DNA of 54,502 nt from Paenibacillus sp. HB172176 (GTDB lineage Bacteria > Bacillota > Bacilli > Paenibacillales > Paenibacillaceae). Below, piece after piece: positions 16,852 through 25,042 of the stretch. The DNA is taken from the NCBI RefSeq assembly GCF_011947265.1, contig NZ_JAATHD010000035.1, forward strand, positions 1 to 54,502, given 5' to 3'. Both the position numbers and the translations under genes were made by a program. Under the pieces are notes generated by a model, which was given only the letters and a program-made list of their open reading frames with translations, had not been told where the DNA came from and did no database searches. Numbering within the stretch: position 1 is the stretch's first letter; each line of letters opens with the position of its first letter.

Positions 16852-17982
16852 ATGCAATGGAAAAGCCAAATTAACTATCAGGATCCACGCACCCGAACCT
16901 ATCTGGGGAGTCCGAGCATTGTCCGATTGCCGAGCGGGGCTCTTCTCGCGTCGAATGATTATTTCGGCGATTTTCCCGATGAGCATTTCCATTTAACCGG
17001 GTTGTTCCGTTCGCAAGACAATGGAGAAACCTGGCAGCATGTTACGCATTTGAGCAGCACGTTCTGGAGCAATCTGTTTCTGCATCGCGGCAAGCTTTAT
17101 CTCATGGGCACTTCTCGTAAATTCGGCGACATCATTATTCGCCGCAGCGATGACGAAGGCTTCACATGGACAGCCCCAGTGGATGAGAATTCGGGGTTGC
17201 TTTACACAGGGGGCAAGGGCATGACGCCGCCGAATTACCATTGCGCGCCAATGCCGGTTGTCGAATATGACGGACGCTTGTACCGCGCCTATGAGGATAT
17301 GGATCCGCCGGTGCGTCCTATCGGCTTCAAGAGCTTCGTCGTCTCCTGTCCGGCAGACGCGGATTTGCTGCTTGCGGAAAACTGGACGATGAGCAATCAG
17401 GTTGTCTATGACCAGGATGCCGATTCCCCGGACTGGGGCGGCGAAGCAGGCGTAGGCTGGCTGGAGGGCAATGTGGTAAGGGGACCCAATGGCCTGGTCA
17501 ATCTGATTCGATTGACGACATTCCCGGTTTGGGACAAGGCGGCGATGCTCACGATTAGCGACGGCGGCAAAAAAACAAGCTTCGATTCTTCGGGTTTTGT
17601 TGAGCTGCCTGGTGGATCGCACAAGTTTACAGTTCGCCGCGATGAAGTTACCGGCTTATATGTGACGCTAGTGAATAAAGGAGAAGATCCGGAGCAGCAT
17701 GTGCTGCGCGAGAAGCTTTCCGTGTTCGCTTCGGAGGATCTGCGCAATTGGTTTCATGTGAAGACACTGATGGAGGATGATTTGATCGAGGATGTAGAGC
17801 TTTCACGCAAGAAGACGGGCTTTCAATATGCCGATTGGCAATTTGACGGCGATGATCTGATCTATGTCGTGAGAACCTCCTACGACGGCGCTCATACTTT
17901 TCACGACAGCAATCTGATCGTGTATGGCGTGTTGAATGATTTCCGTGATAAGGTAGAAGAGAAACGGAAGATTTATTTGTAA
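16852..17982 (+). CDS. BNR/Asp-box (sialidase-fold) protein, probable cytosolic glycosidase
   Basis: A 376-aa protein with two clear Asp boxes, RSQDNGETW near residue 50 and RRSDDEGFTW near 95, placing it in the six-bladed sialidase/neuraminidase fold. An early Arg in GSPSIVRLPSG resembles the first strand seen in exo-sialidase-like proteins. No signal peptide is present. Members of this fold include sialidases, other glycoside hydrolases, lyases and non-catalytic sugar binders, so the activity is not proven. The ATG follows GGAGGA, 4 bp after the sulfatase stop, which strongly suggests one operon and a shared substrate. Confidence 0.8.
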   Translation: MQWKSQINYQDPRTRTYLGSPSIVRLPSGALLASNDYFGDFPDEHFHLTGLFRSQDNGETWQHVTHLSSTFWSNLFLHRGKLYLMGTSRKFGDIIIRRSDDEGFTWTAPVDENSGLLYTGGKGMTPPNYHCAPMPVVEYDGRLYRAYEDMDPPVRPIGFKSFVVSCPADADLLLAENWTMSNQVVYDQDADSPDWGGEAGVGWLEGNVVRGPNGLVNLIRLTTFPVWDKAAMLTISDGGKKTSFDSSGFVELPGGSHKFTVRRDEVTGLYVTLVNKGEDPEQHVLREKLSVFASEDLRNWFHVKTLMEDDLIEDVELSRKKTGFQYADWQFDGDDLIYVVRTSYDGAHTFHDSNLIVYGVLNDFRDKVEEKRKIYL

Positions 17983-18000
17983 GCCTAGGAGGGCAAAAAA

Positions 18001-18459
18001 ATGATACTTGGACATTTGGACAGATGGCCGCTCGAGGGAGAAGCCTATGGCACCAGCATACGGCAAGCTATGGATTTTCTGAAAAATACGGATTTGGCGG
18101 CTTTGCCGGTCGGCAAGATCAGCATTGACGGAGAGAGACTATTCGCAATGGTGCAGGAGGTACAAACCGAACGAGAGCAAGAACGAAGATGGGAATCCCA
18201 TCAGCGCTATACGGATATTCAGTTCCTGATTGCCGGGGATGAGATGATTGGTTTCGCCGAAAGTGATGGAAGCACGATCGAAGAACAGCATGATGACCGT
18301 GATCTCCTGTTCCATGGCAAGACGGGGGCAGTGACGAATCTGATTCTGAAACCGGGCATGTATGCTGTGTTCTTCCCGGGCGAGCTGCATCGTCCATGCT
18401 GCGCGGTTTCGGCGGCGGGCGTGATTCGTAAGATCGTTCTTAAGATTGACTTGAATTAA
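18001..18459 (+). CDS. YhcH/YjgK/YiaL family cupin-like protein
   Basis: A 152-aa protein of the YhcH/YjgK/YiaL (EbgC-like) family, beta-barrel proteins thought to act on sugar anomers or lactones. Family signatures are the N-terminal MILGHLDRW, ESHQRYTDIQFLIAGDEMIG near residues 66-85, and the metal-ligand region FFPGELHRPCCAV near 124. The ATG at 18001 follows TAGGAGGG. In other bacteria such genes occur in sialic acid, L-xylulose and ebg operons, so its place beside a BNR protein and a NanA/DapA-type lyase is meaningful but does not identify the sugar. Confidence 0.88.
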   Translation: MILGHLDRWPLEGEAYGTSIRQAMDFLKNTDLAALPVGKISIDGERLFAMVQEVQTEREQERRWESHQRYTDIQFLIAGDEMIGFAESDGSTIEEQHDDRDLLFHGKTGAVTNLILKPGMYAVFFPGELHRPCCAVSAAGVIRKIVLKIDLN

Positions 18460-18498
18460 CTTGACATGGAAGACGTAAGGCTAGAGGGGGAGAAAGCT

Positions 18499-19413
18499 AT
18501 GCAAGGAATAGGGGGCGGAGTGTGGCCGACGATGGTTACGCCGTTCAGATCAGATGGGGAAGTAGATTACGAGGCGTTGGCTCAGCTGGTAGAGTGGTAT
18601 ATTGAAGGCGGTGTGCACGGCTTGTTCGCGGTTTGCCAATCCAGTGAGATGTTCTTCCTCGGCTTAAAGGAACGAATCGAAATTGCTCGCTTCGTGGTGG
18701 AGAAGGTGAAAGGCCGGGTACCGGTAATCGCGTCTGGACATACATCCTGCGTAATGGAGGATCAGATCGAGGAAGTTAAACGCATCTATGAAACAGGCAT
18801 TGACGCTTTTGTCCTTGTAACGAACCGATTGGCGGGCCAGGAAGAGTCGGACGATGTATGGAAGCGCAATACGGAGAAGCTGCTGGCGGCGAATCCTGAG
18901 GTTTCGTTCGGCCTGTACGAATGTCCGTATCCTTACAAACGCCTTATGAGCCCGGATTTGCTCGCATGGTGCGAATCGACAGACAGATTTCTGTTTCTGA
19001 AGGATACTTGCTGTGATTTGGCGGAAATGCAAGCGCGCCTTCAAGCATTGAAAGGCGGAAGGTTGCAAATCTTCAACGCGAATTCGGCGACCTTGCTCGA
19101 ATCGCTAAAGCTTGGAGTTGCCGGGTTCAGCGGTATTATGGCTAATTTTCATCCCGAGCTATACGTGTGGCTGACAGAAAATTGGCGCGAGCAGCCAGAG
19201 AAAGCAAGTGAGCTTCAGGATTTTCTCGGCGTCGCTTCCGCTGTCGAAGCGCAGAGCTATCCTCTCAACGCCAAATATTCATTCCAGTTGGAGGGAATTG
19301 AAATGCGATTACAGACTCGCGCTATGGAACAGGGTAAGCTTCAGCCTCAGCATAAGCTTGTCGTGGAGCAGGTCGGCCGGCTTTCCCGGAAATTCCGGGA
19401 AAGGATTAGCTGA
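18499..19413 (+). CDS. DapA/NanA-family class I lyase with an altered active-site loop
   Basis: A 304-aa TIM-barrel protein of the dihydrodipicolinate synthase / N-acetylneuraminate lyase family. These enzymes form a Schiff base with pyruvate-type substrates. Lys168 in FLFLKD is the expected Schiff-base lysine and Tyr140 in LYECPYPY the expected catalytic tyrosine. The loop that normally reads GTTGE is CQSSE (46-50) here, which suggests an unusual substrate or lost activity. ATG 18499 is preferred because AGGGGG lies 8 bp upstream. In this locus a keto-deoxy sugar acid aldolase is the likeliest role (inference); a sialate lyase is the main alternative. Confidence 0.85.
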   Translation: MQGIGGGVWPTMVTPFRSDGEVDYEALAQLVEWYIEGGVHGLFAVCQSSEMFFLGLKERIEIARFVVEKVKGRVPVIASGHTSCVMEDQIEEVKRIYETGIDAFVLVTNRLAGQEESDDVWKRNTEKLLAANPEVSFGLYECPYPYKRLMSPDLLAWCESTDRFLFLKDTCCDLAEMQARLQALKGGRLQIFNANSATLLESLKLGVAGFSGIMANFHPELYVWLTENWREQPEKASELQDFLGVASAVEAQSYPLNAKYSFQLEGIEMRLQTRAMEQGKLQPQHKLVVEQVGRLSRKFRERIS

Positions 19414-19495
19414 GAGCACGCGGACATGAAGCAGTCGGCAGATTACCATTCGCAGTAAGCAGTAAGGAGTCACTGGGCGGCAGAAAGGGGCAAGC

Positions 19496-20956
19496 ATGGG
19501 AGAACAACCAAATATTTTGTTAATTATGACGGATCAACAACGATTCGATTCTCTGGGATGCTATGGCGGCGAATTCGTGAATACGCCGGAGCTGGACCGT
19601 CTGGCGCGCGAAGGCATCGTATTTGATAACGGATATGTGAACGCAACCATATGCACGCCGAGCCGGGCCTGCCTGATGACGGGCAAGGCGCTTCCGGGAC
19701 ATGGCGTATACAAGCTGCATGATAATTTGCCGGAGGATCAAGTGCTGTTCCCGAAGCGATTGAAGGAAAAGGGCTATAAGACGGCTCTGTTCGGCAAGCT
19801 GCATGTGAGCGGCCGCGTTACGGAGGCGGATAGGCGCCATCCGAACGACGGCTTTGACATTTACGAAGCCTGCAATGATCCGACTTTGCATCTCGACAGT
19901 CCGCTGAATGCCTATGCGCGATGGGTAGAGGAGCATCATCCCCAATTCTGGGAAAGATTGAAGAGAGAAAACAAACGCTTGAAGCATTTTCCAAAGAAAG
20001 CGCATAACACATATTGGGCTGCTGAACGTACGATAGATTTCTTACAGACTCATGACGGCGAGCAGCCATTCTTCGCCATGATGAGCGTGTTCGATCCTCA
20101 TGATCCGTATGATGATTACCCGCCGGAGGCGATGGAGACGATTCATGCAGAGCGGCTTGATAGCGCGGAGTCTGCTGGACCTCAACTGGATGGAGAACCG
20201 GAAGGCTTGCTGAGAGAGCGGCAGAAGTTTTTGAAACGTTATGGAAGCGCGAAGCTGGAGGAAGATCTTCGAGGCTATTACGCTTCCATCGGCTTTCTGG
20301 ACGAGCAGGCAGGTCGAGTTCTTCGCAAGCTGGAAGAGCGAGGGCTCATGGATAATACGCTTGTCATCTTCACCAGCGATCACGGCGATATGATGGGCGA
20401 CAAGCAGCTCTATACCAAAGGCGCTTACTTCTATGAAGCCTGCGCGAAGATTCCGCTGCTTATGAGGTTGCCCGGGGAGCTTCCAGAGGGGGAACGCAGC
20501 TCGCAATTGGTGCAGTTGCATGATCTCGCCGGCACGATTTTGTCCGCAGCCGGATTCACGCGGAAGGAGCTCGCCGGAGTAATGCCGGATACGCAAAATT
20601 TACTCGAGATCGTGCGAGGAAATTCCGTGGGACGAGGCTATGCGGTTACGCAATACCGTAATTCGGGCTACAGTCATGAAGGAAAATACTGGAGCCCGTC
20701 GTTAAACGCGACCATGCTTCGCGATTCCCGCTATAAGCTGAACATGTATCATGATCAGCCTGGCGGAGAAATGAAGCAAGAGGGCGAATTGTATGATATG
20801 CTTCGTGATCCTCGAGAAGAGAGAAATCTGTGGAACGATCCCCAGTTTGCGGATGTGAAGCTGAGATTGACGCTCAGATATGTCGATTGGACGGTCCGGC
20901 AGGAGAATCTCTATCTGTCCGGACGCGGCGGCGAAGCGGTGACGAGCCAAGCTTAG
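19496..20956 (+). CDS. S1-family sulfatase, probably cytosolic (second copy)
   Basis: A 486-aa formylglycine sulfatase, only distantly related to the first. The N-terminal metal site is ILLIMTDQQRFDSLGCYG and the nucleophile motif is CTPSRACLMTGK with Cys53 to be oxidised. Further active-site parts are HGVYKLHDN, FDPHDPYDDYP and TSDHGDMMGDKQLYTKG. No signal peptide is present. GAAAGGGG lies upstream of the ATG. It is the last gene of the run that starts at the binding protein. Two different sulfatases imply two sulfate positions or two substrates. No formylglycine-generating enzyme was found in the window. Confidence 0.92.
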   Translation: MGEQPNILLIMTDQQRFDSLGCYGGEFVNTPELDRLAREGIVFDNGYVNATICTPSRACLMTGKALPGHGVYKLHDNLPEDQVLFPKRLKEKGYKTALFGKLHVSGRVTEADRRHPNDGFDIYEACNDPTLHLDSPLNAYARWVEEHHPQFWERLKRENKRLKHFPKKAHNTYWAAERTIDFLQTHDGEQPFFAMMSVFDPHDPYDDYPPEAMETIHAERLDSAESAGPQLDGEPEGLLRERQKFLKRYGSAKLEEDLRGYYASIGFLDEQAGRVLRKLEERGLMDNTLVIFTSDHGDMMGDKQLYTKGAYFYEACAKIPLLMRLPGELPEGERSSQLVQLHDLAGTILSAAGFTRKELAGVMPDTQNLLEIVRGNSVGRGYAVTQYRNSGYSHEGKYWSPSLNATMLRDSRYKLNMYHDQPGGEMKQEGELYDMLRDPREERNLWNDPQFADVKLRLTLRYVDWTVRQENLYLSGRGGEAVTSQA

Positions 20957-20971
20957 CTTGGCGAGTCGCGT

Positions 20972-20998
20972 CTCCAGGTCGGAAAAATCGACTTGGAG
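20972..20998 (+). terminator. Hairpin after the second sulfatase gene
   Basis: CTCCAGGTCG pairs with CGACTTGGAG (one G-T pair) around a 7-nt loop. There is no T run, so termination is uncertain. The centre GGTCGGAAAAATCGACT resembles the hairpin core of the 51-bp array at 2571-3259. Confidence 0.4.
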
Positions 20999-21066
20999 TA
21001 GCGAAATCGAGCCGAACCACAATCTTTTTGAAAATGGCTACAAGTGAATAGCAACCCCGCAGTCCG

Positions 21067-21933
21067 TCAGCCCCTTCGCCGATAGACGAGCGGGGTTTTT
21101 CCCGTTTGCTTCTTGAACAGCTTGTGGAAGTAGGAGCTGCTCTCGAAGCCGCAGCTTTCGGCGATATCGAGAATGCTGTCGGTTGTGGTGGCGAGTCGTT
21201 CTTTGGCGAGCATAATTCGTTTCGCATTGACATAATCGGTAGGCGTCATGCCGGTGCTTTGCTTGAAGACGCGCGAGAAATGGGCCGGCGTGATGGCGGC
21301 GCGCCGACACAGCGAGGACAGACGCAAATCCTCTTGCAAATTAGTGTCAATGTAAAGCAGGATGCTCTTCAGCCATTCGGAAGCCGCCGCGCTCTCGGCT
21401 CCCCGGGCTGCTCCGATCGTACCAATCATGCGGTTCACCTGAAGCAGCAGCCTGTGAAGATGAAGCTGCACGGCGTAATGGGCGCCGAGCTCGGTCGAGA
21501 TATATTCTTGATGAATATGCTCAATAATCCCGACAAGCGCGACTTGATTCGCATGGGAGACGGCTAGTTTAAAGCTGCGATGCCGTTTGACATGCTCCAT
21601 GCAGCTCAGCAATGAAACGTGATCGCCGGTTCCCATCAGCGGTTGAATGAATGCGGGGTGAAAAAAAATTGCAGTGGAATTCACGGGATGCTCCGCATCG
21701 GGATAGGCTCGATGAATACAGTTTCCCGGAATGATGAACAAGTCCCCTGGCAGCATATCGTAGAAAATGGTATCGATAAAGAAGGTGCCGCTTCCCTCAT
21801 AGACATAGACAAGCTCGCACCAGTCATGGGTATGATCCGGAAGCTCCTGCTGCGGTTGCTTCCTTGCTTTGTATGTCATATCGAAAGGAAATGGAGCATC
21901 CTTGGAGAAGCGTTTATGAAGAGGAGTTTGCAT
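21067..21933 (-). CDS. Soluble AraC-family regulator with cupin sensor domain
   Basis: A 288-aa cytoplasmic regulator. The N-terminal half is a cupin-type sugar-binding domain (HTHDWCELVYVYEGSGTFFI and MLPGDLFIIPGNCIHR). The C-terminal 100 residues hold two helix-turn-helix units (LSSLCRRAAITPAHFSRVFKQSTGMTP and ILDIAESCGFESSSYFHKLFKKQTGKTP). The ATG follows AAAGGATGAG. It is divergent from the lactonase gene and convergent with the second sulfatase gene, so it probably controls the lactonase-reductase-dehydrogenase operon and senses a pathway sugar (inference). Confidence 0.9.
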   Translation of the reverse strand: MQTPLHKRFSKDAPFPFDMTYKARKQPQQELPDHTHDWCELVYVYEGSGTFFIDTIFYDMLPGDLFIIPGNCIHRAYPDAEHPVNSTAIFFHPAFIQPLMGTGDHVSLLSCMEHVKRHRSFKLAVSHANQVALVGIIEHIHQEYISTELGAHYAVQLHLHRLLLQVNRMIGTIGAARGAESAAASEWLKSILLYIDTNLQEDLRLSSLCRRAAITPAHFSRVFKQSTGMTPTDYVNAKRIMLAKERLATTTDSILDIAESCGFESSSYFHKLFKKQTGKTPLVYRRRG

Positions 21934-22067
21934 AATCTCATCCTTTCAATTTGGATTATCTATCAAGTATAGCAAAAATGAGCGTAAACAAGCTGGAATC
22001 AAGCAATAAAATATTCATCATTGCTGCTAAAATGAAGAAGATCAGAACAATTCGGGAGGTATTGCTC

Positions 22068-22898
22068 ATGAGAATTGACGCGCATCAGCATTATTGGCAA
22101 ATGGATCGTGGAGATTACAGATGGATTACGGAGGAGCTGCCCATCCTATTCAGGGATTTTCTCCCAACTGATTTGCAAGCGAGCCTGCAGAAGCATCGAT
22201 TGGATGGAACGATTGCGGTACAAGCGGCGCCAACCTGGGAGGAAACGGAGTTTCTGCTAAGACTTTCGGATGAGAATCCATCGATTCTAGGCGTAGTCGG
22301 TTGGCAGGATTTGACGGATCCCAGTCATCGCGAGCGCTACGAGCAATTCAGCAAGCATCCCAAGTACAAAGGCTTTCGATTGATGATTCAGGATATGCCG
22401 GATGCGAACGTGGTTTTGGCGTCCTCTTATATTGAAGCGCTCTCATGGTATGAACGCGAGGATACTCCTGTCGACTTGCTTGTGAAGGAAGGGCAGTTAA
22501 ACAGCTTAACGAAGCTGATGGAGAAGGTTCCGAAGCTTCGAGGCGTTATTGATCATATCGCCAAGCCGCGAATCGCCGCTGGAGAGATGGAGCCGTGGCT
22601 GGAGCATATGCGGGTGCTTGCAGGTTATGAGAATTTGAGCTGCAAGCTTTCGGGCATGGTTACGGAAGCGGATCTGCAGCAATGGCAGCCGGATGATTTC
22701 ACTGCCTATGTCCGTGAGGTATGCGAGCTGTTCGGCCCGAATCGGGTTATGTTCGGCAGCGACTGGCCGGTATGCTTGCTTGCCGCGAGCTATGATCAAG
22801 TGGTGGAGATTCTGGAGCATGCGCTTCCAGCGGCTTGGACGGATTCGGAGCGTAAGCGGCTATTCGGCTCCAACGCGCAGGCATTTTATAAGCTGTAA
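22068..22898 (+). CDS. COG3618 amidohydrolase, L-fucono/L-galactono-lactonase type
   Basis: A 276-aa TIM-barrel metal hydrolase of the amidohydrolase_2 / COG3618 group, known for L-fuconolactone, L-rhamnonolactone and L-galactonolactone hydrolysis. The typical motifs are RIDAHQHYW at the start, GVVGWQDL, KGFRLMIQDMPDA, RGVIDHIAKP and the very characteristic MFGSDWPVCLLA near residue 230. ATG 22068 follows CGGGAGG; the frame back to 21951 lacks a ribosome site. The next genes encode a sugar dehydrogenase of the L-galactose type and a zinc dehydrogenase, which fits an oxidative L-sugar route. L-galactose and L-fucose derivatives cannot be told apart here. Confidence 0.88.
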   Translation: MRIDAHQHYWQMDRGDYRWITEELPILFRDFLPTDLQASLQKHRLDGTIAVQAAPTWEETEFLLRLSDENPSILGVVGWQDLTDPSHRERYEQFSKHPKYKGFRLMIQDMPDANVVLASSYIEALSWYEREDTPVDLLVKEGQLNSLTKLMEKVPKLRGVIDHIAKPRIAAGEMEPWLEHMRVLAGYENLSCKLSGMVTEADLQQWQPDDFTAYVREVCELFGPNRVMFGSDWPVCLLAASYDQVVEILEHALPAAWTDSERKRLFGSNAQAFYKL

Positions 22899-22969
22899 TT
22901 GGTTTCGGGTTTCGGGAAAAATGTCTCTATGGCATTAACATACTAAAATAAGAGGGAGTGTGGGATCTG

Positions 22970-23929
22970 ATGCAATACCGTAAGCTTGGCAAAACAGAAC
23001 TGGATGTGTCCATATTAAGCTTGGGCGCTTCATCCTTGGGTTCGGTATTTCGCGAGGTGAATGAAGCGGAATGCATGCGAACCGTGCAGGATGCTTTGGA
23101 GCTCGGCATCAATTATATTGATGTGTCGCCTTATTATGGATTGACCAAAGCCGAGACGATGCTGGGCAAAGCCATTAAGGATATTCCGCGGGACCGCTTT
23201 CTGCTGTCCACCAAGGCAGGAAGAATAGAGGAAAACGTATTCGATTTTTCAAAGCAAAGCATCATTCGCAGCCTGGAGCAAAGCTTGAAGAGACTTCATA
23301 CCGATTATGCGGATATTGTATTCCTGCATGATATTGAATTTGTTCCCATGGACGTGATACTGGAGGAGGCATTGCCTGCGCTGGATCAACTGAAGCGGGA
23401 AGGAAAGCTGCGCTTTAAAGGCATCTGCGGCTTGCCGCTGCCTTTGTTCGAGGCTTATCTGCCGCAAATTGAAGTTGATGCCATTATATCGTATTGCCAT
23501 TATTCGCTGAACGATACCACATTGCTAGACTTGCTTCCATTGCTGGAGCGTCAGAATGTCGGGCTCGTGAATGCCTCCCCTTTGTCAATGGGCTTGTTAA
23601 GTACGAGGAAACCGGCGAATTGGCATCCTGCCGGCGAGAAGACGAAGGAAATATGCCATCAAGCGGCATTATTCTGCGCGGAGCAAGGCGCGGACATCGC
23701 GCAGCTTGCCGTACAATTCTCGACCTCGAACGAGCGAGTCCCAACGACCTTGGTCAGCACGGCGAATCCCTCTAATATTCGCAACAATGTGCATTGGCTG
23801 GAGCAGCCCGTTGACGAAGAGCTGCTTCGCGAGGTGCAGCGCATATTGGAGCCCGTCAAGGATTGGACTTGGCCTAGCGGAAGAGGCGAATTCAACCAAG
23901 GATTGCGAATGGAGCGTGAAGCGAAATGA
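22970..23929 (+). CDS. Aldo/keto reductase, L-galactose/L-fucose dehydrogenase-like
   Basis: A 319-aa cytoplasmic aldo/keto reductase. The catalytic set is visible: Asp in NYIDVSPYYG with its Tyr, Lys in LLSTKAGR, and His in IVFLHDIEF. The segments VDAIISYCHYSLNDTTLLDLLP and GLVNASPLSMGLLS closely resemble plant-type L-galactose dehydrogenase. The likely reaction is oxidation of an L-sugar to its lactone with NAD(P), feeding the lactonase encoded just before. The ATG at 22970 follows AGAGGGAG. The stop codon overlaps the next ATG (ATGA), so it is coupled to the zinc dehydrogenase. Confidence 0.88.
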   Translation: MQYRKLGKTELDVSILSLGASSLGSVFREVNEAECMRTVQDALELGINYIDVSPYYGLTKAETMLGKAIKDIPRDRFLLSTKAGRIEENVFDFSKQSIIRSLEQSLKRLHTDYADIVFLHDIEFVPMDVILEEALPALDQLKREGKLRFKGICGLPLPLFEAYLPQIEVDAIISYCHYSLNDTTLLDLLPLLERQNVGLVNASPLSMGLLSTRKPANWHPAGEKTKEICHQAALFCAEQGADIAQLAVQFSTSNERVPTTLVSTANPSNIRNNVHWLEQPVDEELLREVQRILEPVKDWTWPSGRGEFNQGLRMEREAK

Positions 23930-24957
23930 GGGGCATTATATGCGAAGATGTGAATCAATTCAGAGTAATGGAACAGGAACCGCCTAGGTTATCGCCGGGA
24001 ATGGCCATCGTTCGTATAAGGCGAATCGGAATTTGTGGAACTGACTATCATGCGTACAGGGGGAATCAGCCGTTCTTCAGCTATCCGAGAGTGCTCGGCC
24101 ATGAGTTGGCCGGCGTGATTGAAGCGATTGATGATACCGCAGGGAGCTGCGCTGATCAGAAGAGTCTGAAGCCAGGCGACCAAGTCGGCATCATTCCGTA
24201 TCTCGAATGCGGAGAATGCATTGCATGCCGGAGAGGAAAGACCAATTGCTGCGTCAATATGAAAGTGATGGGCGTACATGTGGATGGCGGGATGAGAGAG
24301 CTTGTTGCGATTCCGATCTCGAACCTGATTGCCGCAGACGGGCTGACGCTGGATGAAACAGCCGCATTGGAGCCTCTTAGCATCGGAGCTCATGCGGTAC
24401 GGAGAGCGGGTATTGAGGAAGGCGAGACGGTCATGGTCATCGGAGGAGGTCCCATCGGGCTTGGAGTCATGGCGCTAGCCAAGCACAAAGGTGCGAGAGT
24501 CCTCGCAATGGATGTTCAGGATGAACGGCTTGCGTTCTGCCGCGAATGGGCGAAGGTGGATGAAACGGTCAATGCGTTGCAGGAGGCCGGCTCGAGAGTT
24601 GAACAATTAACCGATGGCGATTATCCGACAGTCGTGTTCGATTGTACAGGCAATCCGTCATCCATGACGAAGGCATTCGGTTATGTTGCCCATGGCGGCA
24701 AGCTTGTCTATGTCGGACTGGCGAAAGCGGATATTTCATTCAATGATCCCGATTTTCATAAGCGAGAGCTGACTCTTATGGGCAGCCGCAATGCGACCAA
24801 GGAGGATTTCCTACTGGTAAAGCAAGCGATTAGGGCTGGCGCGCTCAACATCTCTGCATATATTACGCATCGCGCTCCGTTCGAAGGGATGATCGATCAA
24901 TTCGAGCAATGGATGAAGCCGGAATCCAAGGTGATCAAAGCGATGGTTGAGTTGTAA
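23926..24957 (+). CDS. Zinc-dependent medium-chain dehydrogenase (sugar-acid type)
   Basis: A 343-aa medium-chain alcohol dehydrogenase. The catalytic zinc ligands are Cys in GICGTDYH and His-Glu in LGHELAGV. The structural zinc site is ECGECIACRRGKTNCC, and the Rossmann motif is VIGGGPIGLG. Family members oxidise polyols, threonine or sugar acids such as L-galactonate. The 4-nt overlap with the aldo/keto reductase gene and the lactonase nearby suggest it oxidises the sugar acid that the lactonase releases. An L-galactose cluster with the same three enzyme types is known from Bacteroides, as I recall. Confidence 0.88.
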   Translation: MRGIICEDVNQFRVMEQEPPRLSPGMAIVRIRRIGICGTDYHAYRGNQPFFSYPRVLGHELAGVIEAIDDTAGSCADQKSLKPGDQVGIIPYLECGECIACRRGKTNCCVNMKVMGVHVDGGMRELVAIPISNLIAADGLTLDETAALEPLSIGAHAVRRAGIEEGETVMVIGGGPIGLGVMALAKHKGARVLAMDVQDERLAFCREWAKVDETVNALQEAGSRVEQLTDGDYPTVVFDCTGNPSSMTKAFGYVAHGGKLVYVGLAKADISFNDPDFHKRELTLMGSRNATKEDFLLVKQAIRAGALNISAYITHRAPFEGMIDQFEQWMKPESKVIKAMVEL

Positions 24958-24987
24958 TGGTCACTACTGACGCATCATTATCGTAGA

Positions 24988-25042
24988 CACTAATGCATCA
25001 CTAACGCAGCACCATCGCAGCACTAATGCGGCACAAACGTAT
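24988..25042. repeat. Degenerate 11-bp tandem repeat
   Basis: Five units of 11 bp begin at 24988, 24999, 25010, 25021 and 25032: CACTAATGCAT, CACTAACGCAG, CACCATCGCAG, CACTAATGCGG, CACAAACGTAT. Weaker copies may flank them. The period is close to one DNA helical turn. No gene lies between 24958 and 25411. Confidence 0.7.

Noticed and set aside
21054..21100. ACCCCGC...GCGGGGTTTTT as a terminator of the second sulfatase transcript
   Set aside because: The loop is about 28 nt and the right arm lies inside the coding end of the AraC gene. The pairing may be chance, so it is not listed as a feature.
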